64,000 nucleotides of DNA from Gammaproteobacteria bacterium LSUCC0057 (GCA_004535795.1 SPIA01000002.1:55802-119801); one strand, 5' to 3'. Shown: positions 16,451 through 27,304, numbered from the stretch's first letter. The notes: generated by a model not told the origin, from the letters alone. Translations and numbers: made by a program.

Positions 16451-17920
16451 CTAGGCTGAGGTGGCGGCCGGCGCTGCTTCTGGGCTGTCACTGGCTGAGG
16501 GCTGCGACTGGGCTTCAGGCGACGGCTGTGGCGCGGCTGCGCTGTTGTCGCTGTCGGGATGGCTGCCTTTACGGCTGCGCGAGCGGTTGGTGGGCGCCAC
16601 CAACAGCTCTGGCTCCGGCATGGTACAGGGCAGCTTCATCGCCAACAGCGCCTCGATCGGCTCCAGCAGCACCGCATCGTCTTCGCAGGCAAAGCTGATC
16701 GAGGTGCCCGTTTTGCCGGCGCGGCCGGTGCGGCCGATGCGGTGCACGTAGTCTTCCGGCTCTTCGGGCAGAGTAAAATTGACCACATGGCTGACGCCGT
16801 TGACATGAATACCGCGACCGGCGACATCGGTGGCAACCATCACCTTGACACGCCCGGCCTTGAACTCTTCCAGGGTGCGCGAGCGTTTATTCTGGGGGAT
16901 GTCACCGGAGAGAATGCCGACCCGGAACCCCTGCTTGACCAGCCGCTCGTGGAGCCGCCGGCAGATATCGCGGCGGTTGGCAAAAACCATGACGCTGTCG
17001 ACATCGTCGCCGGAGAGGATGTTTTGCAACAGCGTGTACTTCTCCTCGGCAGTGGTGATATAGACTTTTTGCTCCACGCTGTCGGTGGCCACACGTTCAG
17101 CCTGCATCTCGACCTTGGCCGGCTTGTCGGTCCACTGCTCAGCGAGGCGCAACACGTCGCTGGTAAAGGTCGCTGAGAACAACATGGTCTGGCGGTCTTC
17201 GCGCTTGGGGGTCATCCGCACCAGCCGTCGCACTTGTGGAATAAAGCCCATGTCGAGCATGCGGTCGGCTTCATCGATCACCAGCGCTTCTACCTGATCG
17301 AGGTAGAGGTCGCGGTTGGTGGCAAAGTCGATCAACCGCCCGGGCGTGCCGACGACAATGTCGGCGTGCTCGGCCTGGACCTTGCGCAGCTGTTTCTGGT
17401 AGTCCATACCCCCGACCAGGCAGTGCACCTTGAGGTCAGTGAACTTGACCAGCTTTTCGGCGTCGTCGGCGATCTGTACTGCCAATTCGCGCGTCGGCGC
17501 AAGTATCAGTGAACGCGCCTCACCGGCATAGCGCGGCTCGTCGACTTTGTGGTTGATCAGGTCGGTAATAATGCTCAGCAGAAACGCAGCGGTCTTGCCG
17601 GTGCCGGTCTGTGCCTTGCCGACGATGTCGTGGCCGTGCAGTGTGTGCGGCAGCGAAGCGGCCTGAATCGGCGTGCAGTACTCAAAACCGGTCGCCTGAA
17701 TACCCCGCATGAGGCTGTCGGGCAGAGAGAAGTCGTGGAAGCGCAACTTGCCCGGCTGCTCCGGCACCACAAACTGGTCTAAACTCCAACCGCTACTGGA
17801 GCGGTTGTCGCTACCGCTGCGACGACGTCCGCGCGAACGGCGACGGCGCTGGTTGCCTTCGCTGTGCGTTGATTGAGTAGAATGTGTAGCGGGTGCAGAG
17901 GAGGGGGTAGAGTCAGTCAA
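16451..17920 (-). CDS. rhlB: DEAD-box ATP-dependent RNA helicase RhlB
   Basis: All DEAD-box motifs are visible: Q motif [13 protein letters not shown], Walker [24 protein letters not shown] ([13 protein letters not shown]), SAT, and C-terminal [13 protein letters not shown]. Flanking the ~390-residue core are a basic Arg/Ser-rich N-terminal region ([14 protein letters not shown]) and a Ser/Pro/Ala-rich C-terminal tail, which may bind RNA. No ATG precedes the core. A TTG at 17920 ([10 protein letters not shown]; 489 aa) is my best guess; the frame is open back to 18001. RhlB works in the RNA degradosome. Confidence 0.9.
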   Translation of the reverse strand: MTDSTPSSAPATHSTQSTHSEGNQRRRRSRGRRRSGSDNRSSSGWSLDQFVVPEQPGKLRFHDFSLPDSLMRGIQATGFEYCTPIQAASLPHTLHGHDIVGKAQTGTGKTAAFLLSIITDLINHKVDEPRYAGEARSLILAPTRELAVQIADDAEKLVKFTDLKVHCLVGGMDYQKQLRKVQAEHADIVVGTPGRLIDFATNRDLYLDQVEALVIDEADRMLDMGFIPQVRRLVRMTPKREDRQTMLFSATFTSDVLRLAEQWTDKPAKVEMQAERVATDSVEQKVYITTAEEKYTLLQNILSGDDVDSVMVFANRRDICRRLHERLVKQGFRVGILSGDIPQNKRSRTLEEFKAGRVKVMVATDVAGRGIHVNGVSHVVNFTLPEEPEDYVHRIGRTGRAGKTGTSISFACEDDAVLLEPIEALLAMKLPCTMPEPELLVAPTNRSRSRKGSHPDSDNSAAAPQPSPEAQSQPSASDSPEAAPAATSA

Positions 17921-18170
17921 AACAGATTCACAAGTTAGAGTTAAAAGTGGCCACACGCTGAGCGCGGTTGACCGAGCGGAGCAGTTGATCGCGGCTGCCA
18001 AAAAATTTGCGTGCCACTATAGCAGAAAAACCCTGTCGTTTCGCGCCCAACTGGCGATTTTTTGAGCAACCGCCAGACCGACCTGCGGCGCCGCTTTATT
18101 TCACTGTAGAGATGGTCGACAATGGCGACCAATCGCTTGTGCCCGCACCCCCCGCCACCAAGTACCTGAC

Positions 18171-19547
18171 ATGATTGCAGACGACGCCTCTTTGCGCAGC
18201 TTCCGCCGTTCCTCGGCGGATTTATTGCGCCTCGCCGCACCGATCGCAGCCGGGCAGATCGCCGTGATCGGCATGACCGTCACCGATATTTATATGGTCG
18301 GCCAGGTCAGCACCGATGCCCTCGCCGCGGTGCAGCTTGGCGGCAGCTTGTGGTCGATCGCGGTGTTTATCATCCTCGGCATCATGACCGGCAATAGCCC
18401 GATCATCGGCCATCTCTACGGCGCCGCGCAAAATCAACAGGTGCGCCATCAGTTTCAGCAGGTGCTGTGGATCTCGCTGCCGCTCGGACTGCTCGCCAGC
18501 GCCACGGTCGGCGCCGGCATCTGGCTACTGCCACGGCTCGATATCACCAGCGAGGTGGCGGCGCAGACCCAGGCCTATCTCACCCCATTTCTGCTCACGG
18601 CGGTGATGTTGTCGACCTTCTTTGCCCTGCGCACCACCTTCGAAGGGCTCGGCGACCCGCGCCCGGTGATGGTGTTCAACTTCATCGCCTTTGGCCTCAA
18701 TATTCCGCTCAACTATCTGTTCATTCACGGCGGGCTCGGGGTGCCGGCACTGGGCGGCCCCGGCGCCGGCTGGGGCACGCTGGTGGTGATGGTGTTTCTG
18801 TTTACCGCCATGCTGGCGTACGCCAAATTCTCCGCCAAGCTCCGCTATTTGGCACTCTACCGCGACTTTGCGGCACCCTGCTGGGCGACTATTCGCGACA
18901 CCCTCAAGCTCGGCATACCGATCGCACTGTACATCACCGTCGAGTACAGTTTCTTTTCGCTGATTCCACTGTTTATCGCCCACCTCGGCGCCGCCGTGGT
19001 CGGCGCTCACGCCATCGCTTTAAATGTCGATTCGCTGGCCTTTATGGTGCCGCTGGGGCTCTCCCACGCCCTCTCAATCAAGGTCGCGCACGCACTCGGC
19101 GCCGGCCAGCCCAAGCGCGCCCGGCAGATCGCCATCACTGGCTTCAAGCTAGTATGGATGCTAGCGGCGACCATTTCGCTGGCCAAATTAGCGCTGCACG
19201 AGGAGATACCGCGCTGGTTTAGCGACGACCGCGCCACCCAGGCCATCGCCGCCAATCTGTTCCTGTTTGCCGCGCTACTGGGCGCCATTGACTGCCTGCA
19301 GATTGCCGCCAGCGGTGCACTGCGCGGCTACAAAGATACCCGCATACCGCTGCTGATGCAGATCATCGCCTTCTGGGTGATCGCCTTCCCGATCTCCTAT
19401 ACGCTGGGGCTCACCGACCTATGGGGCGGTGCGATTGGCGTCTATGGCTTTTGGGTCGGCATGATTGTCGCGGTGGTGATCGCCAGTGTGCTGCTGTTGA
19501 GCCGCTGGAACCTGCTCTCCAAACGGTTTATTGCCAGCGCCCAATAG
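18171..19547 (+). CDS. MATE family multidrug efflux transporter
   Basis: A 458-residue protein with 12 predicted helices and MATE features: LAAPIAAGQIAVIGMTVTDIY (in part), GLGDPRPVM between helices, YLFIHGGLGVPALGGPGAGWG, and GALRGYKDTRIP in the C-terminal half. It probably exports drugs or cationic compounds using a sodium or proton gradient (NorM type). Its 3' end overlaps the end of convergent prmC by 20 bp. The 170-250 bp between this gene and rhlB holds no other feature I can support. Confidence 0.9.
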   Translation: MIADDASLRSFRRSSADLLRLAAPIAAGQIAVIGMTVTDIYMVGQVSTDALAAVQLGGSLWSIAVFIILGIMTGNSPIIGHLYGAAQNQQVRHQFQQVLWISLPLGLLASATVGAGIWLLPRLDITSEVAAQTQAYLTPFLLTAVMLSTFFALRTTFEGLGDPRPVMVFNFIAFGLNIPLNYLFIHGGLGVPALGGPGAGWGTLVVMVFLFTAMLAYAKFSAKLRYLALYRDFAAPCWATIRDTLKLGIPIALYITVEYSFFSLIPLFIAHLGAAVVGAHAIALNVDSLAFMVPLGLSHALSIKVAHALGAGQPKRARQIAITGFKLVWMLAATISLAKLALHEEIPRWFSDDRATQAIAANLFLFAALLGAIDCLQIAASGALRGYKDTRIPLLMQIIAFWVIAFPISYTLGLTDLWGGAIGVYGFWVGMIVAVVIASVLLLSRWNLLSKRFIASAQ

Positions 19548-20361
19548 TGGTGCGCGGCACACCGTTGAGGTCGCGGCGGCCACTCACCGCGGCAAACCCG
19601 GCCGCCTCAAACAGCCCCGCTACCGCCGCCGCTTGGTTGTAGCCGTGCTCTACCAGCAGCCAGCCGCCGCGCTGCAGATGCTGCGGTGCGCAGCGAATAA
19701 TATGGCGCAAGTCGGCCAATCCGTCAGCACCGGCGACCAGTGCTGAGCGCGGCTCAAAGGCCACATCACCCTCTGCTAAATGGTTGTCACCTGCCTCTAT
19801 GTAAGGTGGGTTACTGACTATCAAGTCAAAGCGGCGCTCGCCGAGCGCGGCAAACCAGTCACTCTGCACCACCTGCACGCAGCCGGTCGCGCAGTGGCGG
19901 CGGTTGCGCTCGGCCAGCTGCACCGCGGCGGCGTCGCGCTCCACGGCGACGATCTGCCAGCGCTGTCGCTCACTGGCCAGCGCCAGAGCAATGGCGCCGG
20001 TGCCACAGCCCAAGTCGAGCACAGCGGCAGTAGGCTCGAGCGCCAACTCGAGCGCCTGCTCAACTACCAGCTCGGTTTCCGGACGCGGGATTAAAGTGCT
20101 CGGCGCACAGGCCAGCTGCAGCGACCAGAACCCCTGGTGGCCAACGATATAAGCGACCGGCTCGCCGCTGCGCCGGCGCGCCAGCCACCGCTGGTAGTGC
20201 GCCACCTGCACCGCAGTCAGCTCGCGCTCGGGCCAGGTTGCCAAATAGGTGCGACTGACCTGCAGTAGCTCGGCGAGCAGAATCTGCGCATCGAGCGCGG
20301 CGCTGTCGCCGGGCAGCTGCGCCGCGGCCAGCTGCGCGCCAATCGAGTTGACCGCCATCAA
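19528..20361 (-). CDS. prmC: Peptide chain release factor N5-glutamine methyltransferase
   Basis: PrmC methylates the Gln of the GGQ motif in release factors. The 277-residue protein has an N-terminal helical domain and a Rossmann methyltransferase domain: [31 protein letters not shown] (SAM site), [10 protein letters not shown] (catalytic NPPY) and [10 protein letters not shown]. It overlaps prfA, its substrate gene, by 4 bp in the conserved hemA-prfA-prmC order. Confidence 0.95.
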   Translation of the reverse strand: MMAVNSIGAQLAAAQLPGDSAALDAQILLAELLQVSRTYLATWPERELTAVQVAHYQRWLARRRSGEPVAYIVGHQGFWSLQLACAPSTLIPRPETELVVEQALELALEPTAAVLDLGCGTGAIALALASERQRWQIVAVERDAAAVQLAERNRRHCATGCVQVVQSDWFAALGERRFDLIVSNPPYIEAGDNHLAEGDVAFEPRSALVAGADGLADLRHIIRCAPQHLQRGGWLLVEHGYNQAAAVAGLFEAAGFAAVSGRRDLNGVPRTTIGRWQ

Positions 20362-21443
20362 TCTCCGCTCAGCGCCGCCAGCTGTTCCGCTTGGTGCTCC
20401 TGCACCAGTGGATCAATAATCTCGTTGAGCGCCCCCTCCATCACCTCGGCCAATTTGTATAGCGTCAAATTGATGCGGTGGTCGGTGACCCGTCCTTGTG
20501 GGTAGTTGTAGGTGCGAATACGCTCGGAGCGGTCGCCAGAGCCGACCAGCGATCGCCGCTCTTGGGCCTGCTCGCGAGCATTGAGCTCATCCTGAGCGCT
20601 ATTTAACCGCGCCTGCAGCAGCGCCATCGCCTTGGCGCGATTTTTGTGCTGAGAGCGTTCCTCTTGGCACTCCACCACCATGCCGGTCGGCAGGTGGGTG
20701 AGGCGGATCGCCGAATCGGTTTTATTGACGTGCTGACCGCCGGCGCCAGAGGCGCGGTAGGTGTCGACACGCAAGTCGGCCTTGTTGATTTCGATGGCAT
20801 CGCTCTCGTCCGGCTCAGCCATCACCGCCACCGTACAGGCCGAGGTGTGCACCCGCCCCTGCGACTCGGTCTCCGGCACCCGCTGCACGCGGTGCGCGCC
20901 CGACTCAAACTTGAGCTGCGAGTAGACGCCGACGCCGCTGACGCGAGTGATAATCTCTTTATAGCCGCCGTGCTCACCGCCGTTTTCGCTGATAATTTCT
21001 ATCTGCCAACGGCGTTTTTCAGCGTAGCGGCTGTACATGCGGAACAGGTCGCCGGCAAAGATCGCCGCCTCGTCGCCACCGGTACCGGCACGCACCTCCA
21101 AAAAGACATTTTTACCGTCGCGCGGATCGCGCGGCAGCAGCAGTCGCTGCAGCTCCAGCTCTAACTCTGCGCGCGCGGTCTGGGCGCTGTCGAGCTCCTC
21201 GGCAGCCATTTCGCGCAGTTCGGCATCGCTCTCGGCGAGCAGCTCTTGCGCCGCGGCAATATCGGCCTCGGCGCGCTGCCAGGCACGAAAGTTGGCGACC
21301 ACCGGCTCCAGCTCGGCGTACTCCTGGGAGAGCGCGCGGAACTGATTTTGGTCGGCAATCACCTCAGCTTCGCTCAACAGTGCCGAGACTTCACTGTGAC
21401 GTTCGCTTAAATGTTCGAGCTTGCTGTGGATCGAGGCTTTCAT
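20358..21443 (-). CDS. prfA: Peptide chain release factor 1
   Basis: A 361-residue release factor for UAA/UAG stops. The GGQ motif is in [37 protein letters not shown] and [15 protein letters not shown] are class I RF signatures. I chose ATG 21443 ([16 protein letters not shown]), the normal family start; the frame is open upstream to 21557. It lies 37 bp downstream of hemA. Confidence 0.95.
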   Translation of the reverse strand: MKASIHSKLEHLSERHSEVSALLSEAEVIADQNQFRALSQEYAELEPVVANFRAWQRAEADIAAAQELLAESDAELREMAAEELDSAQTARAELELELQRLLLPRDPRDGKNVFLEVRAGTGGDEAAIFAGDLFRMYSRYAEKRRWQIEIISENGGEHGGYKEIITRVSGVGVYSQLKFESGAHRVQRVPETESQGRVHTSACTVAVMAEPDESDAIEINKADLRVDTYRASGAGGQHVNKTDSAIRLTHLPTGMVVECQEERSQHKNRAKAMALLQARLNSAQDELNAREQAQERRSLVGSGDRSERIRTYNYPQGRVTDHRINLTLYKLAEVMEGALNEIIDPLVQEHQAEQLAALSGD

Positions 21444-21480
21444 TTTGGGGTCCCGGCGCAGTGGCTGCGGTAAGTCATTC

Positions 21481-22728
21481 TCAATTGAGGTCAAACAGCT
21501 GCTGCGCCAGTGCCAGCAGATCTTCGCGCCCCGCCTCGCTGGCTTGACGCAGTGCAATGGTCGGCGCGTGCATAATCTTGTTGCTCAAGCCGCGCGCCAA
21601 GGCATCGACCACCTCGGCCGCCGGCACGCCGCGCTCCAGCGCCGCTTGCGCGCGCGCCAACTCTTCGCAGCGCAGGGCGTCGACAGCGCTGCGGTAAGCT
21701 CTAATGGTATCGACCGCCGCCAGCGAGCGGCGCTGGCGAAACCACCGCTCGGCCTCTATCTCGACAATTTCTCTGGCCGCCTTGGCGGCATCTTGGCGGG
21801 CGCGCAGGTTGTCTTCAATGACCTCTTCGAGGTCGTCTACGGTGTACAAATAGACATCATCGAGCTCGCCAACCTGAGGTTCAATGTCGCGCGGCACGGC
21901 GATATCGAGCATAAAAATTGGCTTGCGGCGGCGTCTTTTTAGTGCCGACTCAACCGCCCCTTTACCCAAAATAGGCAGCTGACTGGCGGTCGAGGAGATA
22001 ACAATATCGGCGGCGGCCAACTGCTCGGGAATATCGGCCAGCAGCACCGCCTCGGCGTTAAATTTGCCGGCCAACTCTGTCGCTCGCTGCAAGGTGCGGT
22101 TGGCCACGGTAATTTTGCCGACGCCGCGCTCAGCGAGGTGGCGAGCGACCAGTTCAATGGTCTCGCCGGCGCCGATCAGCAGCGCCCGGGCGCTGCTCAT
22201 ATCGGCAAAGATCTGCTGTGCCAGCGCCACCGCGGCATAAGCGACAGAGACCGGATTCTGGCCGATGGCGGTCTGTGAGCGGACCGTTTTAGCTGTGCTA
22301 AAAGCGAGTTGGAAGGCGCTGTGCAGCTCACTGGCAAGCGTCCCAGCCTGACAGCCGACGGCGTAGGCCGACTTAATCTGACCGAGTATCTGCGGCTCGC
22401 CCAACACCAGCGAATCCAAACCGCTGGCCACCGCCATCAGGTGGCGCACCGCCTCTTGATCGCGGTAACTGTAATAACAACTACCCAGCTCCGCCACGGC
22501 GACGCCGCGACTGGCCGCCAGCCAAGCTAAAATAGCCTGGTCGTCAACCTCGCCGTGCAGGTAGAGTTCGGTGCGGTTACAGGTCGACAGCAGCGCCACT
22601 TCGCTTAAGCCCAACGCTTGGCGCGCCGAGTGCAGCTCCGCTTCGACGCGCTCTGGGGCGAAGGCGACCTGACTGCGCAGCTCGACAGCGGCAGTTTTGT
22701 GGTTGATACCCAGTGCAATAATGGCCAT
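21481..22728 (-). CDS. hemA: Glutamyl-tRNA reductase
   Basis: This enzyme makes glutamate-1-semialdehyde for tetrapyrrole synthesis. The 415-residue protein starts [18 protein letters not shown]. It has the catalytic Cys in [24 protein letters not shown], an NADPH-binding [13 protein letters not shown], and [13 protein letters not shown] 22728 fits the family start; an upstream TTG (22767) is less likely. It heads the hemA-prfA-prmC operon, divergent from the lolB operon across 225 bp, in which I found no confident promoter. Confidence 0.95.
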   Translation of the reverse strand: MAIIALGINHKTAAVELRSQVAFAPERVEAELHSARQALGLSEVALLSTCNRTELYLHGEVDDQAILAWLAASRGVAVAELGSCYYSYRDQEAVRHLMAVASGLDSLVLGEPQILGQIKSAYAVGCQAGTLASELHSAFQLAFSTAKTVRSQTAIGQNPVSVAYAAVALAQQIFADMSSARALLIGAGETIELVARHLAERGVGKITVANRTLQRATELAGKFNAEAVLLADIPEQLAAADIVISSTASQLPILGKGAVESALKRRRRKPIFMLDIAVPRDIEPQVGELDDVYLYTVDDLEEVIEDNLRARQDAAKAAREIVEIEAERWFRQRRSLAAVDTIRAYRSAVDALRCEELARAQAALERGVPAAEVVDALARGLSNKIMHAPTIALRQASEAGREDLLALAQQLFDLN

Positions 22729-22953
22729 GTCTGTGGCGACAGCCGCCCCTGTTTGGTGGTGAGACAACAGTGGCGCAGGCGCGCTGCAGCCGCTGTCTGA
22801 TCAGTTAACTGGCGATTTTACACGAGCGGCAACAGATATGGCGAACCGAAATGGCATTTTGCCAGCGTCGGCTGCGCCGCGGCGATCTCGGACAGTCATT
22901 AACACAAGTATTAATACATTGTAATTAGTTACCCGCTGTAACATTCTCGAGCT

Positions 22954-24744
22954 ATGGGTACGGCGTTCAACCAGTTTATGGCAACCGTCGGCGCTATCAC
23001 ATTACTCGCCAGCTGCACCCCGATCGCCCCCGAGTCTATTAATAACGACCTATCCACCCCCGCTTCAGCGCCGCCCCAATCCGCCGCCGACCCCGTGCCC
23101 ACGGCGTTTGCCACCAGCCAGTTGCTCAATTTACTCACCGCTGAGCTGGCCGCACAGTATGGTGACGATGATACGGCGGTGGCTCGCTACCGGCGCGAAG
23201 GGGCGGCACTGAATACCCCAGAGCTGCTGTTAGCGGCGCAGCTGGCGGCGGAGCGCAGCGGCGATGTCGCCGCCATGCAGAGCAATGTGCAGCACTGGCT
23301 GCAGCTCTTCCCCGATGATCTCAACGCGCAAAAAGCGTCGATCCGCACCGCCGCAGCGCTGGCAGACGGCGCCCGCCTCGCCGACGAGGCGCTGGCGCTA
23401 TTTCTCCGCCACGGCGACCTCGACCTGCTGCTCGCCGCCGGCGCCTATCTGCAGCACAACCACGCTCTCTATGCCGGCTTTAGCCAGCAGCTCAACCACT
23501 GGCAGCAACACGCTCGGGCAACTGAACAGCAGCGGCTGGCAGTGCGGCTGCTCGACTGTCAAATTCACAGCCGCCGCACCACCAAGGCCAAAGCCCGCCG
23601 CCAACTGCTCGGATGTACTGAGCAGCTGGCGGCGGCCAGCCGCCACTTGCGCAGCGCCAACGGCGCTAAAATTTGGCGTATTAGTGTACAGCTGTCGGTG
23701 CAGCTATTGACCCAATTGCGGCGCCATTTTGAGGCCATTGCGCTATTGCAACAGAGCGTGCGCGAGCGCCCCGACGCTGCGTTGGCGTTCGATTTGGCAA
23801 GACTATTACTTAATTTCAACCGCGCCCGAGCGCAAACTGCACTGCAGCAGGTGCTGCAGATAGACCCTAGCCACCAACAGGCGCGGCTACTGCGCGCGGT
23901 GTTGTTAATTGACGACAACCAACTCGACAAGGCGCAGCCGCTGCTGGCGGCCATTCCGGCCGACAGTCGCTGGTACGCCGATGCCCAGTACCAGCTGGGG
24001 CGCATAGCCGACCACCAGCAGCATCCCAAACGCGCTTTACAGCACTTCCGCCGAGTCGCTCCCGGTGTCCATTTTCAGCACGCCATGCAGCGCAGCGCCG
24101 AGCTGATCTTGGCGCTGCAAGGCCAGCAGCCGCTCGAGCAGTGGCTGCATATGCAGCACCGCCAACACCCGACCCAGCGCGAAGCGTTTTTTTTGCTCGA
24201 GCTGCAGCTCGCTTCACAGCAGCGCAGTGACCCGCTGCCGATACTGCAACGCGCGCTGGCACAACTACCCTCCTCGGCGGCGCTGCTACAACGCCGCGCC
24301 GCACTGTTGCAAGAGCGCGGCCGCTACCTAGAGGCGGCGGCTGACTGGCGACAGCTGCTAGCGCAGCAACCCGACAACGCGCTGGCGCTGAGCTCGCTAG
24401 GTTCACTGCAAACCATCTACCTGCAGAAGCCCGACCAGGGCCGGCGTCTGCTACAACGCGCCAGCCAGTTGGCGCCGGACGACCCCGCCGTACTCAATCA
24501 AATCGGCTGGGCACTCTACCAGCAGGGCGATTTAGAGGGAGCGCTGGGGCGTCTGCTGAAAGCCTACGCTCTGGAGGAAAACCCGCTGTTAGCCAGCCAG
24601 CTAGGCGAAGTCTACTGGCAGCTAAAAAAACCAGAAAAAGCACTTAATCTGTGGCGCGATGCGCTGCAACGCTTTCCCACCACCCCTTATGTGCGCGATA
24701 CTATCGAGCGTTTAGATGTCGACTTAAATGGAGTTTATGAGTGA
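22954..24744 (+). CDS. TPR-repeat lipoprotein upstream of lolB
   Basis: A 596-residue protein with a short N-terminal hydrophobic segment ending in a lipobox-like LLASC (residues ~17-21), a Pro/Ser/Ala-rich linker, then a helical body with tetratricopeptide-like repeats, clearest near the C-terminus (NQIGWALYQQGDLEGALGRL and the following helix pair). It is probably an outer-membrane-anchored scaffold. Pseudomonas also carries a TPR protein just before lolB; its function is not established. Its stop overlaps the lolB start by 4 bp. Confidence 0.85.
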   Translation: MGTAFNQFMATVGAITLLASCTPIAPESINNDLSTPASAPPQSAADPVPTAFATSQLLNLLTAELAAQYGDDDTAVARYRREGAALNTPELLLAAQLAAERSGDVAAMQSNVQHWLQLFPDDLNAQKASIRTAAALADGARLADEALALFLRHGDLDLLLAAGAYLQHNHALYAGFSQQLNHWQQHARATEQQRLAVRLLDCQIHSRRTTKAKARRQLLGCTEQLAAASRHLRSANGAKIWRISVQLSVQLLTQLRRHFEAIALLQQSVRERPDAALAFDLARLLLNFNRARAQTALQQVLQIDPSHQQARLLRAVLLIDDNQLDKAQPLLAAIPADSRWYADAQYQLGRIADHQQHPKRALQHFRRVAPGVHFQHAMQRSAELILALQGQQPLEQWLHMQHRQHPTQREAFFLLELQLASQQRSDPLPILQRALAQLPSSAALLQRRAALLQERGRYLEAAADWRQLLAQQPDNALALSSLGSLQTIYLQKPDQGRRLLQRASQLAPDDPAVLNQIGWALYQQGDLEGALGRLLKAYALEENPLLASQLGEVYWQLKKPEKALNLWRDALQRFPTTPYVRDTIERLDVDLNGVYE

Positions 24745-25325
24745 TCGCGCCACCCGTTAACGCCCCGCTGTGGCGACTGGCTGCTGCCAGCCTGTTGGCG
24801 GCACTGCTGTGCGGCTGCGCCACGGTCGACCCAGCGCCGCCAGCGCCGGCGCCGGACTGGCAGTTGAGCGGTAAGCTGGCGGTGGTCTCACCGCGCGGCA
24901 ACGGCAGCGGTCAACTCGACTGGCGACACTATGCCGACCGCTTTGAGATCACCCTGCGCGGGCCGCTCGGCCTAGCGGCTGCAGAGCTCACCGGCAGCGC
25001 CGAGCAGGCGCTGCTGGTGCGCGGCGAACAGCGCTGGAGCGGCAGTGTGGCGGAGCTCTCAGCGCAGCTGCTCGGCACCTCGCTACCACTCCCAGCGCTG
25101 CAGTACTGGGCCGACGGCGTGGTGGCGCCGGCGCCGACAGCACCGCCCGAGCGACTGAACTACGACAGCAGCGGCCAGCTCAGCAGTCTGCACCAGGGTG
25201 GCTGGCAGCTGCAGTTTAGCCGCTACCAGTCGCTGCGCGGGGTAGCCCAGCCCGGTAAAATCACTGGCCAGCGCGGCGACGATCGCTTCACCCTAGTGGT
25301 ACAGTCACGGCTGCAGGCGCGGTGA
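24741..25325 (+). CDS. lolB: Outer-membrane lipoprotein receptor LolB
   Basis: LolB accepts lipoproteins from LolA and inserts them into the outer membrane. The 194-residue protein has a signal peptide with the lipobox LLCGC, then the family pattern WQLSGKLAVVSPRGNGSGQ, DRFEITLRGPLGLAA and a lipid-cavity beta structure. The start is a GTG at 24741 overlapping the preceding stop; the stop overlaps the ispE ATG. Confidence 0.92.
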   Translation: MIAPPVNAPLWRLAAASLLAALLCGCATVDPAPPAPAPDWQLSGKLAVVSPRGNGSGQLDWRHYADRFEITLRGPLGLAAAELTGSAEQALLVRGEQRWSGSVAELSAQLLGTSLPLPALQYWADGVVAPAPTAPPERLNYDSSGQLSSLHQGGWQLQFSRYQSLRGVAQPGKITGQRGDDRFTLVVQSRLQAR

Positions 25326-26224
25326 TGGCTGCTGCGCAGACCCGAGCAGCAGAATCTGCTCCAGTGAGGCTGCCGGCACCGGCTAAACTCAACCTCTGGC
25401 TGCATATCTGTGGCCGCCGCCGCGATGGCTACCACAACTTGCAAACGCTGTTTCAGCTGCTCGATTGGGGCGACCAGCTGACCTTTACTGCCAACAACCG
25501 CGGGGTGGTCGAGCTGCTCGGCTCGCCGCCTGGAGTGGCGGTCGAGCAGAATCTAATCGTCCGCGCCGCCCAGCAGTTGCGCCCGTTCGCCGCCGATCAC
25601 GCCGGCTGCACCATCGCGCTCGACAAGGTGGTGCCGATGGGCGGCGGGCTCGGCGGCGGCAGCTCCGACGCCGCCACCACCTTGGTGGCGCTCAATGCGC
25701 TCTGGCAGTGTCAGCTCAGCAGTGCTCAACTGTGCGCGCTCGGCGCCCAGCTCGGCGCAGATGTACCGCTGTTTGTCGCCGGTCACAGCGCTTTTGCCGA
25801 GGGCATTGGCGAACAGCTCTCTGCGGTACAGATAGAGCCGCGCTGGTATCTGCTGGTGACTCCCAACTGCCATGTCGATACCGGCGAAATTTTTTCCCAT
25901 CCTCAATTGACAAGGGAGTCGCCAGCCATCAAAATACGCGCCCTCTCAACGGCTCTGGGTCGCAATGACTGTGAGGCGGTTGTCGAGCAGCTCTACCCCG
26001 AGGTAGCAGCGGCGCGCAATTGGCTCAGCAGTTACTCTCCAGCGCTGATGACGGGAACTGGCGCTAGCGTGTTTGCCGCCTTTTGCGATCGCAATGCGGC
26101 TGAGCAAGTTGCCGCGCAAGTGCCGCAGAAGTGGCGGGCTTTTGTTGCTCAAGGTGTCAATGAGTCACCACTGCACAGCGCTATGCGAAACAACAAATTA
26201 CTGGGGTGTCGCCAAGAGGCCTAA
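25325..26224 (+). CDS. ispE: 4-diphosphocytidyl-2-C-methyl-D-erythritol kinase
   Basis: A GHMP kinase of the MEP isoprenoid pathway, 299 aa. Seen: [21 protein letters not shown], the ATP-binding [26 protein letters not shown], and [13 protein letters not shown]. The ATG at 25325 overlaps the lolB stop by one base. The last ~12 residues are unusual because the coding frame runs into the tRNA-Gln gene: the TAA stop at 26222-26224 lies inside the tRNA. The conserved GVNESPLH ends just upstream, so the overlap adds only a short non-conserved tail. Confidence 0.94.
   Translation: MAAAQTRAAESAPVRLPAPAKLNLWLHICGRRRDGYHNLQTLFQLLDWGDQLTFTANNRGVVELLGSPPGVAVEQNLIVRAAQQLRPFAADHAGCTIALDKVVPMGGGLGGGSSDAATTLVALNALWQCQLSSAQLCALGAQLGADVPLFVAGHSAFAEGIGEQLSAVQIEPRWYLLVTPNCHVDTGEIFSHPQLTRESPAIKIRALSTALGRNDCEAVVEQLYPEVAAARNWLSSYSPALMTGTGASVFAAFCDRNAAEQVAAQVPQKWRAFVAQGVNESPLHSAMRNNKLLGCRQEA
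25907..25935 (+). promoter_or_regulatory. Putative tRNA-Gln promoter inside ispE
   Basis: A perfect -35 TTGACA (25907-25912), a 17-bp spacer, -10 CAAAAT (25930-25935), then the GC-rich sequence ACGCGCCCTC. The tRNA-Met promoter at 32003 has the same layout: TTGACA, 17 bp, GAAAAT, GCGCGCCCTG. A GC-rich discriminator right after the -10 box is typical of stable-RNA promoters controlled by ppGpp/DksA. The predicted leader to the mature tRNA is about 260 nt. Confidence 0.55.
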
Positions 26225-26278
26225 GGCAACGGGTTTTGATCCCGTCATTCGGAGGTTCGAATCCTCCCACCCCAGCCA
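26202..26278 (+). tRNA. tRNA-Gln (anticodon UUG)
   Basis: A complete 77-nt cloverleaf: acceptor stem TGGGGTG paired with CACCCCA, anticodon stem-loop with loop TTTTGAT (anticodon TTG), TPsiC loop GGTTCGAATCC, and an encoded CCA end. Its first 23 bases overlap the 3' end of ispE. The position between ispE and prs is conserved in Pseudomonas. Confidence 0.97.
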
Positions 26279-26312
26279 TCTTCTGTACAAACCTATGACC
26301 AGGATCTCCGAC

Positions 26313-27254
26313 GTGTCACGCTTAATGGTCTTCTCTGGGAACGCCAACCCAGAACTCGCCCAAGAAATCGCCAACGTCCTCCATGTACCGTTGGGCAATG
26401 CTCTGGTCGGTCTGTTTTCGGACGGCGAAATCAATATCGAGATCCGCGAAAATGTCCGCGGCCACGACGTCTTTGTGGTGCAGCCGACCAGCTCGCCGAC
26501 CAACCGCAACATCATGGAGCTGATCCTGATGGTCGACGCGCTGCGTCGCGCCTCGGCCGGCCGCATCACCGCGGTAGTGCCCTACTTCGGCTACGCCCGC
26601 CAAGACCGCCGGGTGCGCTCGGTGCGAGTGCCGATCAGCGCCAAAGTGGTTGCCGATATGCTCTCTAACGCCGGCGTCGATCGGGTGCTCACCGTCGATC
26701 TGCACGCCGAGCAAATTCAGGGCTTTTTCAACTGCACGGTCGACAACGTCTACGGTTCACCGGTATTGCTCGACGATATCAAGCGCTGCAACTACCCCAA
26801 CCTGCAAGTGGTCTCCCCCGACATTGGCGGTGTAGTGCGCGCGCGCGCCGTCGCCAAACAGCTCGACTGTGATCTCGCCATCATCGACAAGCGCCGCCCC
26901 AGCGCCAACGTCAGTGAAGTGATGAACCTGATCGGCGAAGTGGAAGACCGCAGCTGCGTGCTGGTCGATGACATCGTCGACACCGCCGGTACCTTGTGCA
27001 AGGCCGCCGACGCGCTCAAAGCCAACGGCGCCACCCGCGTGGTCGCCTACGCTACCCACGCGGTCCTATCGGGCAAAGCCATCGACAATATCAACAATTC
27101 ACAGCTCGATGAGCTGGTAGTCGCCAACAGTATTCCGCTCAGCGAAGCGGCGCGCGCCTGCAGTAAGATCCGCTCCTTAACACTCGGCCCACTGCTGGCT
27201 GAGTCGGTGCGCCGGATCAGCAATGAAGAATCGATCAGCGCGATGTTTCTGTAA
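26313..27254 (+). CDS. prs: Ribose-phosphate pyrophosphokinase
   Basis: Prs makes PRPP from ribose-5-phosphate and ATP. Seen: [32 protein letters not shown], the flexible loop [22 protein letters not shown], and the PRPP loop [14 protein letters not shown] chose the GTG at 26313 (313 aa, matching the family length of ~315) because AGGA lies 8 nt upstream; ATG 26295 is an alternative with no ribosome site. Confidence 0.94.
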   Translation: MSRLMVFSGNANPELAQEIANVLHVPLGNALVGLFSDGEINIEIRENVRGHDVFVVQPTSSPTNRNIMELILMVDALRRASAGRITAVVPYFGYARQDRRVRSVRVPISAKVVADMLSNAGVDRVLTVDLHAEQIQGFFNCTVDNVYGSPVLLDDIKRCNYPNLQVVSPDIGGVVRARAVAKQLDCDLAIIDKRRPSANVSEVMNLIGEVEDRSCVLVDDIVDTAGTLCKAADALKANGATRVVAYATHAVLSGKAIDNINNSQLDELVVANSIPLSEAARACSKIRSLTLGPLLAESVRRISNEESISAMFL

Positions 27255-27265
27255 CGCGCCAACCA

Positions 27266-27304
27266 TTTGCGGGAGTTCCCGCAAACACCGCCGACTATCG
27301 GCGG
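27266..27304 (+). other. Two adjacent perfect hairpins between prs and rplY
   Basis: Hairpin 1: TTTGCGGG/CCCGCAAA (27266-27285, 8 bp, AGTT loop). Hairpin 2: CCGCCGA/TCGGCGG (27288-27304, 7 bp, CTA loop). Neither is followed by a T-run, so these are not classical terminators. They may stabilise the prs 3' end, act as an RNA processing site, or form a regulatory leader for rplY. Confidence 0.6.

Noticed and set aside
18044-18064. Hairpin with T-run near the rhlB/MATE gap
   Set aside because: The stem is only 4-5 bp and no plus-strand gene ends before it, so there is nothing to terminate.
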